Source of the DNA: Caldisericota bacterium
GTDB taxonomy: Bacteria; Caldisericota; Caldisericia; Cryosericales; Cryosericaceae
DNA length: 11,239 nt
Assembly (NCBI GenBank): GCA_026390285.1
Contig: JAPLGH010000109.1
Location: 1 to 11,239, forward strand
Direction of reading: 5' to 3'
In this document: one piece after another, positions 1 to 6,304 of the stretch
Position numbering within the stretch: position 1 is the first letter of the stretch
Layout of the letters: each line of letters opens with the position of its first letter
The notes under the pieces: model-generated
Databases searched by the model: none
Seen by the model: only the letters and a program-made list of their open reading frames with translations
What the model was told of the DNA's origin: nothing
Position numbers and translations under genes: made by a program

Positions 1-1404
1 ATCGCGGAGGGGGGCAGCGTTGCCCTCATCGTCAGCTCAGATATCCTCGCAAGTCTCCATGAAGAACTCCTGTCCCAGCAATGGCACATTCCGGTTGCTC
101 GCTGGCCTTCACCTGGAGCGAGACGCTTTCATGGCAACCGTTACTCGACTGTCTGGCTGAGCACCCGTCAGTTGTCGTCGTTGATCCTTCCTGAGATCAC
201 GCTTGTCGCCGTGGACCTCGGGATTCCAGGCGAGTGGCCCTTCTTCTGGCAACGCTTCTCTCTCAGGAGTCTCCTGAGCGTCGCGGCCCAGATCAGCAAA
301 GAGCGCCGTATCCCCTGTCTGGCCGGCCTCAGTGTGCCAACCCTCTCGGTACTGGATGCATGTGGCGTCCCGACAGATACCGCGGTGGCGTCAGTCGTTG
401 AGAACCCTGCCGGCAAATCTGCAATCTTCGTTCATCGCAGTCAGACCGATCTCGTCCAGAGACAGTCTGGACCATCGGGAATTCTCCTCGCAGTCACCAT
501 GAGACTCCTCCGGGAGAGGTTCGACCACGGCAAAGACTCTATGCTTCTCCTCAACATCCGTGGTTTCGCGACTCTGGTCGAGTGTGCGGAATGTGGGTAT
601 ACGGCAACATGCCCTCATTGTGGTGCGACACTGACCCTGGAAGGCGACAGGAAGAGACTCTTCTGCAAACAATGCGGTCACTCCGAGGCTCCACCCGATT
701 TCTGTCCCAACTGCCGCGGGACCCAACTTCGCTCACGTGGATATGGTCTGGATCGCCTGGCCCATGAGCTCGAGCGTACGTTTCCTCGCTCAGCCGTCCA
801 GCTGATGACGCCCAGCGACGAAAGCGTGATTGCGAAGAACACAGGTCCATTACTGTTTCTCGGCACGTATGCCGACGTTCAGCGCATCGCCGTTCTGAAG
901 CCGGACTTGGTCGTCTTTCCGGACGTCAGCGTCGGACTCCGTCACCCGGTGTTCGACAATATCGAGCAGCTCGCTGTCGTTGTCCGGGGCGCGGTTGCGG
1001 AAACCGCACCAGGCACCGTACTTATCCAGCTGGACCGTCGCTCTACAGGCCTGCGAGGCATTCTGGATGGTGGGGAAACCATGGCGACGTTCCTGGAAAA
1101 TGAAAGGGAACAGCGCCGGGAACTGTTGATGCCTCCTTTTGCCCGTCAGTTCGTCGTGCGTGTCTCATCTCGCAGCGCGAACCCCGATGTACAGGCATTC
1201 GCCAACGAACTGGGAAATGCCCTTTCTGCGGAAGGGGTGGATTTCCTTGGGCTGCACGCGGACCTGCTGACAGTCTCAACTCGGACAAAAGCAGTCTCTA
1301 TCGAGTTCCGGGCCGAGGCCCTGCAACCGGCCCTTGGACTGCGGGTCGGTACAGCTGTCTCTCACAATAGGCACTTTCAGAATGCCTCCGTCCGGATATA
1401 CTGA
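1..1404 (+). CDS. priA: Primosomal protein N' (PriA), 5'-truncated by the window edge, helicase motifs degenerate
   Basis: PriA recognises stalled forks and reloads the replisome. The reading frame is open from base 1, so 467 C-terminal residues are visible and the N-terminal DNA-binding part lies outside the window. The diagnostic zinc region at 583-714 has all four C-x2-C pairs (CAEC, CPHC, CKQC, CPNC), followed by PriA-like sequence (RGYGLDRLAHELERTFP) and the MPPFARQ segment before the C-terminal domain. The helicase motifs are not intact: where DEEH is expected (about 196-225) the sequence reads VAVDLGIPGEW, the GSATPSLES position reads GLSVPTLSV (about 334-360), the motif V GTQMxAKG position reads GTYADVQRI (about 862-890), and the motif VI QxxGRxGR position reads VVVRGAVAET (about 976-1005). 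By analogy with actinobacterial PriA, I infer a restart scaffold without helicase activity. The stop lies 4 nt before def. Confidence 0.9.
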   Translation: MAEGGSVALIVSSDILASLHEELLSQQWHIPVARWPSPGARRFHGNRYSTVWLSTRQLSSLILPEITLVAVDLGIPGEWPFFWQRFSLRSLLSVAAQISKERRIPCLAGLSVPTLSVLDACGVPTDTAVASVVENPAGKSAIFVHRSQTDLVQRQSGPSGILLAVTMRLLRERFDHGKDSMLLLNIRGFATLVECAECGYTATCPHCGATLTLEGDRKRLFCKQCGHSEAPPDFCPNCRGTQLRSRGYGLDRLAHELERTFPRSAVQLMTPSDESVIAKNTGPLLFLGTYADVQRIAVLKPDLVVFPDVSVGLRHPVFDNIEQLAVVVRGAVAETAPGTVLIQLDRRSTGLRGILDGGETMATFLENEREQRRELLMPPFARQFVVRVSSRSANPDVQAFANELGNALSAEGVDFLGLHADLLTVSTRTKAVSIEFRAEALQPALGLRVGTAVSHNRHFQNASVRIY

Positions 1405-1408
1405 TCAC

Positions 1409-1918
1409 ATGAGAATTGTGCTGATTGGGAGTCCCGTTCTACGCAAGAAGGCCAAACCCATACGCAAGGTGACAAGTGAGCTTGTTCTTCTGGCCAAGTC
1501 GATGGAGGAGTTCATGAAACCGAGGGGAGTTGGCTTGGCCGCTCCTCAGGTTGGCCTTGGCCAGGCCTTTTTCATCTACGACGTCGGCGAAGGCCTTAAC
1601 CTCGTGGTGAACCCTCAGATTCTGGAGCGCAAGGGATTTGGGACCGATGAGGAAGGATGTCTGAGCATTCCCGGCGTCTATGCTCCAATCGACCGTGCTA
1701 CCGAGATTACGCTCTCGTACCTGGATCATACGGGCAAGAGGCGCATCCACAAGTACGTCGATTTTGAGGCTCGCGTGATCCAGCACGAGTTCGACCACCT
1801 TCAGGGCATGCTGTTTGTCGATCGGATCACCGACCCGTCGACGATTTCCGTGCAGGAAGACAGTCCTGTTGCCGCGGCGCTTACCCAGACGATCGAGGAA
1901 GGGAGTCACCGGCTCTGA
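1409..1918 (+). CDS. def: Peptide deformylase
   Basis: This enzyme removes the N-formyl group from nascent proteins, the reverse partner of Fmt encoded next door. The 169-residue product has all three family motifs: GVGLAAPQ at residues 40-47, EGCLSIP at 82-88 with metal-ligand Cys84, and HEFDH at 126-130 with metal ligands His126 and His130 and catalytic Glu127. The length is normal for the family. I chose the ATG at 1409 because it gives the usual N-terminus (MRIVLIGSPVLR) and begins 4 nt after the priA stop. An in-frame ATG at 1334 would overlap priA by about 70 nt and add unrelated residues. No strong Shine-Dalgarno sequence is visible, so translation is probably coupled to priA. The loop after the first motif (VGLGQAFFIYDVGEG) is short, and the C-terminal tail after about residue 141 is not conserved. 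Confidence 0.96.
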   Translation: MRIVLIGSPVLRKKAKPIRKVTSELVLLAKSMEEFMKPRGVGLAAPQVGLGQAFFIYDVGEGLNLVVNPQILERKGFGTDEEGCLSIPGVYAPIDRATEITLSYLDHTGKRRIHKYVDFEARVIQHEFDHLQGMLFVDRITDPSTISVQEDSPVAAALTQTIEEGSHRL

Positions 1919-1920
1919 CG

Positions 1921-2883
1921 ATGCCCTTCGACATTTCCCGGATCGCTGTCTTTGGTTCGTCACCGATTTCGATTCCGGTGTTTGATGCTATCAGAACACG
2001 GTTTCATATTGTCGTCGCTGTTGTGTCGGAGGAGCCACGCATCCGTCGAGGCAGGGTGCTCCCCAACCCAGTTCAGGAGTGGGCGCAGTCTCACTCGATT
2101 CCAGTGCTCAACGGAGCAGAGGTCTCTGGAGAGTTTCTGACACAGAGGCTTGTAAACGACGCCGTCGACATCCTCTTCCTTCTCTCCTACGGAAGACTCC
2201 TTCCACAATTTCTCCTTGATGCCCCGCGCATTGCCTCCATCAACCTGCATCCCTCTCCGCTGCCCTGGTATCGGGGGGCAGCTCCCATCGAACGCCAGAT
2301 CATGGACGGGTGCACCCAGTCGGCGGTAAGCATCATTCGCATGAACGGCCGGTTGGATCGAGGCGAGCTCCTGGCTCAGGAACCGTTCCCAATTGCTGAC
2401 TCGGATTATCGCACCGATGTCGAAGCGTCAATCATCCGGGTGGGCGCGCCGCTCGCTCTGCGTATCCTCGAGCAACTATTGCTCGGGCCGAGCACCCCGC
2501 TGCAACAAACCGGCGCGGGCTCCTACGCGCGCAAGCTCAGGCCCGGCGACGACCTCATGGACTGGTCACGCTCTGTTGCACAAGCATACAACCTTGTTCG
2601 GGCTCTTTCCCCCGAACCATGTGCCTGCACGTACCAGGAAGCTGACCGGGTCAAGATCCTCAGAGCCAATCCTCTATCTGCAGACACCAACCTCCCCGAA
2701 GACGTCCCCACTGGCATGGTCGCACAATTTCTGCACAGTCGCGCCGCCGTTCGCTGCAGTGACGGGTGGTTGGAACTCCTAGAGCTCCAGTTTCCCGGGA
2801 AGGCCCCCTTGTCGACGGTCGACCTTCTCAACGGCCGGCGTCTTCTCCCAGAAATTGTCCTCCGCCGAAACTCCTCTGCCTAG
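1921..2883 (+). CDS. fmt: Methionyl-tRNA formyltransferase
   Basis: The enzyme transfers a formyl group from 10-formyltetrahydrofolate to initiator Met-tRNA. The 320-residue product matches the family length. The N-terminal Rossmann-type start is FGSSPISIPVF (residues 11-21). The catalytic triad expected from E. coli Fmt is present: Asn108 and His110 in INLHPSPLP, then RGAAPI (118-123), and Asp146 in GRLDRGEL. The GRG loop that contacts tRNA (RIRRGRVLPNP, about 40-50) is kept. The C-terminal OB-fold domain begins near residue 205 (KLRPGDDLMDWS). The ATG lies 2 nt after the def stop, so def and fmt are almost certainly cotranscribed and coupled. A 10-formyltetrahydrofolate supply depends on one-carbon flux normally fed by GlyA, whose gene in this window is broken. 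Confidence 0.96.
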   Translation: MPFDISRIAVFGSSPISIPVFDAIRTRFHIVVAVVSEEPRIRRGRVLPNPVQEWAQSHSIPVLNGAEVSGEFLTQRLVNDAVDILFLLSYGRLLPQFLLDAPRIASINLHPSPLPWYRGAAPIERQIMDGCTQSAVSIIRMNGRLDRGELLAQEPFPIADSDYRTDVEASIIRVGAPLALRILEQLLLGPSTPLQQTGAGSYARKLRPGDDLMDWSRSVAQAYNLVRALSPEPCACTYQEADRVKILRANPLSADTNLPEDVPTGMVAQFLHSRAAVRCSDGWLELLELQFPGKAPLSTVDLLNGRRLLPEIVLRRNSSA

Positions 2884-2966
2884 ATTTGTCCGATCGGCAA
2901 GTAGGTCAAAGTTATCCACAGTTGGGGGCAATGTTCACAAAGATTGATTTGCGGTGATCGGATTCT
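2884..2966. other. Convergent intergenic gap with a perfect DnaA-box match
   Basis: This 83-nt gap separates fmt (plus) from the HNH gene (minus). Positions 2912-2920 read TTATCCACA, identical to the E. coli DnaA-box consensus. A weaker relative, ATGTTCACA (6 of 9), lies at 2931-2939. A 7-bp inverted repeat, TCCGATC at 2889-2895 and GATCGGA at 2956-2962, brackets it. I see no GC-rich hairpin followed by a T-run, so no canonical intrinsic terminator for either gene. One perfect 9-mer in a window this size is only mildly unexpected, so a function is not established. Confidence 0.35.
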
Positions 2967-3551
2967 TCAATCGACTGACCTAGCAAATGGCCCATATACC
3001 AACTCATGGATCCGGATCGCCTCAGCCTCGGCTTCCTCTTGGGTATCGACTGCACGCATCACGCTGGCAACCCACTTGCCAGTGCTCTTGTTGTAGTGCA
3101 CTCCCATCGTCTTGCTTGCGCTGCCCCAGCCCCGCCTGTTCTGCATGTTTTGCCAATGAGTAGCCCAGCGGAGGTTCTGCAAGCGATTGTCCAGCCCGTT
3201 GCCATTGATATGGTCGGCCATCAACCCCGGAGCAGGCCGACTGCCAAGCACGAACCACGGAAGTGGATATGAGCCGCCTGGATAAGTGATCCCGGAAATG
3301 CGTCCAATATGAGCTCGCGCCAGAGGCGTCTGTGTGGAGACTCTTGTGTTGGCGTAGCTAACGCCCAACAGAGCGTTGCCATCTTTCAACCTCTCGTAAG
3401 TGTCATGGTCTACTAGCACCCCTAGCGTGTACACCAAAGGCATTTTCCAAGACTGGCCGCAGTGTTGTCCTTTGTTCGAGGCATGGTGAGGCACGAAGAT
3501 ACGTACGCTTTCGCCTTCCGCTCTTGAATCGTAGTCGAAGTCTCTTCTCAT
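2967..3551 (-). CDS. HNH endonuclease with AP2-like C-terminal domain (free-standing homing-endonuclease type)
   Basis: The 194-residue product looks like phage and intron-type HNH-AP2 proteins. An N-terminal segment (LGVLVDHDTYERL, about 43-55) resembles the usual lead-in of these enzymes. The HNH core spans about 112-140: DHINGNGLDN at 113-122 with His114, then NLRWAT at 127-132, and WQNMQNRR at 133-140, where the third family position is Asn rather than His, as is common in the HNH_3 group. The AP2-like part begins at SKTMGVHYN (146-154) with GKWVASV (158-164), and ends with EEAEAEA and the typical YGPFAR tail (186-191). The usual AP2 third strand (GK..x..LG.F) between these is missing, so the domain looks shortened by roughly eight residues. 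The start ATG (3549-3551) has AGGAG 11 nt upstream (3563-3567). Such genes are typically selfish mobile elements. Its cleavage site is unknown. Confidence 0.8.
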   Translation of the reverse strand: MRRDFDYDSRAEGESVRIFVPHHASNKGQHCGQSWKMPLVYTLGVLVDHDTYERLKDGNALLGVSYANTRVSTQTPLARAHIGRISGITYPGGSYPLPWFVLGSRPAPGLMADHINGNGLDNRLQNLRWATHWQNMQNRRGWGSASKTMGVHYNKSTGKWVASVMRAVDTQEEAEAEAIRIHELVYGPFARSVD

Positions 3552-3737
3552 GGCCTCGAGTTCTCCTCTCTAGGGGCTCCCCACGATTACTACGGAGTCG
3601 GCCATAAATGTGTTTGGCCAGCCGAGTAGTGATCAGATGTTCGGAACTGCCGCATTTCCGGCGATCTCATTCACGGTTGTACGTCTCACAACTCGAAATC
3701 TCTTCCTAGGGCCACTTTCCGGCATCCGAAGACAGAC
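3552..3737. other. Noncoding spacer between recombinase gene and HNH gene
   Basis: This is the longest gene-free stretch in the window (186 nt). It holds an imperfect palindrome at 3585-3634 (listed separately), a small GTTGT/ACAAC hairpin at 3676-3692, and competing short stems at 3642-3662 (CGGAA with TTCCG, or GCCG with CGGC). None is followed by a T-run on the minus strand, so I cannot point to an intrinsic terminator for the operon that ends at 3738. No convincing promoter for the HNH gene was seen. Only its ribosome-binding sequence near 3563-3567 is clear. Confidence 0.5.
3585..3634. repeat. 50-bp imperfect palindrome beside the recombinase gene
   Basis: The outer arms are GATTACTAC (3585-3593) and GTAGTGATC (3626-3634), complementary at 8 of 9 positions. 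A 4-nt bulge (GGAG, 3594-3597) precedes a perfect inner pair, TCGGC (3598-3602) with GCCGA (3621-3625). Together 13 of 14 positions can pair around an 18-nt centre. It lies about 100 nt beyond the recombinase stop and 34 nt upstream of the HNH start. It could be an operator, a recombination site or an RNA hairpin. The absence of a T-run argues against a standard terminator. Confidence 0.45.
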
Positions 3738-4673
3738 TCAGATCTTGATAGTATCTTCGGCCGCATGCTCCAGTCGGTCGGTCGTATGAACATAGATCTG
3801 TGTCGTCGTAATATTCTGATGCCGTAGCGTGTCGCGCACCTGTTCTATCGTCGCACCATTCTGAAGGGCCATGGTCGCAAAGGTATGCCGCAGCGAGTGC
3901 GCAGAGATGCGCGATGAGTACACGCCGATTTCCAGGAGCTTCTGTCTCACCTCAAAACGCAGGGTCTTCGTCGTGATCCGCCCGTCCTCGTTGTGGTTGC
4001 TGTGTGACACAAACAGCGCTGCCCGAGGGTCGGTGCAGTGACGCGCTGCAAGGTAGCGGGCAATCGGCTCGTACGCCTCTCGCGTAAGGACGACGAAATC
4101 GTCTTTGGCGTCCTTGCCTTTGCTCCGGACGTAGAGGAGTGTAGCATTGGATGTTTGACGGATGTCTCCGACGTTCGAGCCGACGACCTCCATCGTCCGG
4201 AGACCTGTCCGAAGCATCAGGTTGATCATGGCAAAGTCCCGCAGGCCGATCACGTCGCTCGTATCGATGGAGTTCAACAGATCGCGCGCCTGCTCCAAAG
4301 TAAGCGGATCGCGGTTGAACCCGTACGAACGCTTGAACCCTTTGAGGCCCGCGGACACATCGGGATAGATACGGTTCGACTCGAGATACTTGAAGAACTG
4401 GCGGACCGACGTAAGGTACAGGTTCCCCGTACGAGGCGACAGCCCCTCCGCCAGCAGATGGCTCTTGTACTGGACGATATCCGTCTTCGTCAGATAGCCG
4501 ACCCCGCCGGCAGCCTCTCGAAGCGACAGGAACTCCTTGAACCGCTTGAGCGCGCGCCGATAGACGACCTTGCTGGTGATGCCAACGTCCTGTGCCAGCA
4601 GGAAGCTCTCGATCAGCTGGTCGAGATTCGCCGCCAGCGTGCCTGCAGGCTGTCGCGGTGCAACTTCTTTCAT
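3738..4673 (-). CDS. Tyrosine recombinase, XerC/XerD-like
   Basis: The 311-residue product has the two-domain layout of tyrosine recombinases and a length near that of XerC/XerD (about 300). The N-terminal core-binding domain spans about 13-115. The catalytic domain runs from about 122 to the end with the full set of active residues: Arg159 in TGLRTMEV, a lysine in the turn RSKGKDAKDD (183-192), His259 and Arg262 in HSLRHTFAT, His285 in TLRHQNITTTQ, and nucleophile Tyr294 in QIYVHT. Its ATG overlaps the stop of the upstream DUF59 gene by 4 nt (ATGA, 4670-4673), and only a weak GGA precedes it, so translation is probably coupled. That placement at the end of a housekeeping operon suggests a resident Xer-type enzyme, but LRH in place of the usual LGH, the neighbouring HNH gene and a nearby palindrome keep a mobile-element integrase possible. 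Confidence 0.88.
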   Translation of the reverse strand: MKEVAPRQPAGTLAANLDQLIESFLLAQDVGITSKVVYRRALKRFKEFLSLREAAGGVGYLTKTDIVQYKSHLLAEGLSPRTGNLYLTSVRQFFKYLESNRIYPDVSAGLKGFKRSYGFNRDPLTLEQARDLLNSIDTSDVIGLRDFAMINLMLRTGLRTMEVVGSNVGDIRQTSNATLLYVRSKGKDAKDDFVVLTREAYEPIARYLAARHCTDPRAALFVSHSNHNEDGRITTKTLRFEVRQKLLEIGVYSSRISAHSLRHTFATMALQNGATIEQVRDTLRHQNITTTQIYVHTTDRLEHAAEDTIKI

Positions 4674-5020
4674 TTTTCCGTGGAGCAGTCGCCTCCGGCC
4701 AGGTCAGCCGGAGCGTCCGTGACAATACCGGCACTCTTGAGGGCATCTTCCTTGATCATGGAGGGCTCCCACGGAGGGTCAAAGACAAGATCCACGTTGA
4801 CGTCTCGCACCCCCGCTACGGTCCGGACCCCCTGTTCAGCCTGCTGGAGCAAGTACCCGCTCATCGGACACTGCGGAGCAGTCATCGTCATACGAACCGT
4901 GACGTCTCCGTCGGCTGTGACCTCCACTCCGTAAATCAGCCCGAGATCAACGACGTTGATCGGAATCTCGGGGTCATACACGGCCCGCAGGGCATCAAGA
5001 ATTTGCTCTCGTTCAATCAT
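4670..5020 (-). CDS. MIP18 family (DUF59) protein, SufT/PaaD-like iron-sulfur assembly factor
   Basis: The 116-residue product carries the hallmarks of the MIP18/DUF59 family, whose members help mature iron-sulfur proteins: VYDPEIPINVVDLGLIY at 14-30, MTAPQCPM at 46-53 with the conserved Cys51, and a DPPWEPSMI segment at 81-89. The C-terminal tail after about residue 98 is extra, acidic and ends with a second cysteine (Cys112). Its precise client is not visible, since no suf or isc gene lies nearby. GGAGG (plus-strand 5029-5033) lies 8 nt from the ATG and inside the end of murA. The gap to murA is 3 nt and the stop overlaps the recombinase start. The family call is strong; calling it SufT specifically is not justified. 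Confidence 0.9.
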   Translation of the reverse strand: MIEREQILDALRAVYDPEIPINVVDLGLIYGVEVTADGDVTVRMTMTAPQCPMSGYLLQQAEQGVRTVAGVRDVNVDLVFDPPWEPSMIKEDALKSAGIVTDAPADLAGGDCSTEK

Positions 5021-5023
5021 GGT

Positions 5024-6301
5024 CTATGCCTCCGGTTGGGTCACACGAGTGATGTGCGCACCGAGCTGAAACAACTTGGTCTCAAGTGCTTCGTATCCCC
5101 GGTCAATGTGATAGATGGATTTTACTGTGGTCGTGCCATGAGCTGCAAGGCCGGCCAGCACCAGAGCGGCTCCACCCCGCAGGTCCTTTGCCTGGACTGT
5201 CGCCGAGTTCAGAGACTCCACGCCCTCGATAATGGCTGTTTCTTCCGCCACCTTGATACGGGCTCCCATGCGCTCAAGTTCCAGGATGGCGCCGAAGCGG
5301 TTCTCGAAGATACTCTCGACAACTATCGAATTGCCACGTGCCAATGTCAGGTAGGCGGTCATCTGAGGCTGGGCGTCTGTCGGATACCCTGGGAACGTCA
5401 GGGTGCGAATATCAGTCGACCGATATTCTGGAACGCCCTTGACAACGACGGCATCATCGCCCTCGACCTCGACCGCCGCCCCTGTCTCTCGCAGTTTGGC
5501 GATAATCGACCAGATATGGCGGGCGTCGATGCCCGTGATAGTAGCCTCGCCCTGCGTAATGGCCGTGGCCAGCATCAGTGTCGAAGCTTCGATGCGGTCG
5601 CCGATAATGCGGTGTGACGCCCCGTGCAGCTGAGGAACGCCTTCGACACGGAACCCGAATGGAAACACTGGCACGATGCGGGCGCCCGCTTTATTAAGGA
5701 AGGAGATGAGATCGTACACCTCGGGCTCCTGGGCCGCGTTGAAGACGCGCGTTGTACCTTCGGCAAGAGCAGCTGCCAACAGGACATTTTCCGTCGCACC
5801 CACGCTTGGAAAGTCAAGATAGACGTCGCACGCCTTGAGAGCTGCGGCTTGACCCACAAGATAGCCGTCTTTCCACTCGAACTGCGTGCCCATGGCTCTC
5901 AGACCCTTGATGTGCAGGTCGATCGGCCGAGCACCAATACTGCAGCCGCCCAGCGATGGGAGCATGGCTCGGTGCTCGCGCCCAAGAAGTGCTCCTACCA
6001 GTGTCTGCGTTCCACGCAAGCTGTAGCCGTTGGTGTTCTCGACACGCGTCTCGATGGGTCCACGAGTATCAAGGACAAGCTCTCCATCAACGAAAGAAAC
6101 CAGTTTGACCCCCATTGCCTGAACAAGAGTGAGCAGAGACTGAAGGTCGCTGATGTCCGGAACATTCTGGAAACTGACGACGTCGCGGACGGCAATTGCA
6201 GCTGCCACCAGCGGCAGGATAGAGTTCTTAGCGCCGCTGCACCGAACCGAACCGTTCAGCGAGATCCCTCCCTCGATGAGAAAGCTCTGTTCCATGGTCA
6301 T
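5024..6301 (-). CDS. murA: UDP-N-acetylglucosamine 1-carboxyvinyltransferase (MurA)
   Basis: MurA transfers enolpyruvate from PEP to UDP-GlcNAc, the first committed step of peptidoglycan synthesis in the cytoplasm. The 425-residue product has the usual length and all landmarks: GAKN at 23-26 (catalytic Lys25), GGCSIGARPIDLH at 118-130 with catalytic-loop Cys120, PSVGATEN (165-172), YPTDAQ (306-311, catalytic Asp309), ENRFG (333-337) and HIDRGYE (398-404). Because the loop residue is Cys rather than Asp, the enzyme is predicted to be fosfomycin-sensitive. The start is supported by GAGGAGGG 6 nt upstream. A second in-frame ATG two codons later is less well placed. The gap to wecB is 3 nt. Its place after wecA and wecB makes UDP-GlcNAc the shared substrate of three consecutive genes. 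Confidence 0.96.
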   Translation of the reverse strand: MTMEQSFLIEGGISLNGSVRCSGAKNSILPLVAAAIAVRDVVSFQNVPDISDLQSLLTLVQAMGVKLVSFVDGELVLDTRGPIETRVENTNGYSLRGTQTLVGALLGREHRAMLPSLGGCSIGARPIDLHIKGLRAMGTQFEWKDGYLVGQAAALKACDVYLDFPSVGATENVLLAAALAEGTTRVFNAAQEPEVYDLISFLNKAGARIVPVFPFGFRVEGVPQLHGASHRIIGDRIEASTLMLATAITQGEATITGIDARHIWSIIAKLRETGAAVEVEGDDAVVVKGVPEYRSTDIRTLTFPGYPTDAQPQMTAYLTLARGNSIVVESIFENRFGAILELERMGARIKVAEETAIIEGVESLNSATVQAKDLRGGAALVLAGLAAHGTTTVKSIYHIDRGYEALETKLFQLGAHITRVTQPEA

Positions 6302-6304
6302 ACG

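Noticed and set aside
1334..1408. An upstream ATG giving a longer deformylase
   Set aside because: It lies inside priA, and the extra 25 residues do not resemble the deformylase N-terminus. The ATG at 1409 fits the family.
3642..3692. Short hairpins as a terminator for the recombinase operon
   Set aside because: Stems are only 4-5 bp and no T-run follows on the minus strand.
4592..5617. A 341-codon plus-strand open frame antisense to the recombinase start, the DUF59 gene and murA
   Set aside because: The minus strand here encodes three clearly recognisable proteins with proper ribosome-binding sites. The plus-strand translation shows no family motif and is a shadow of high-GC coding sequence.
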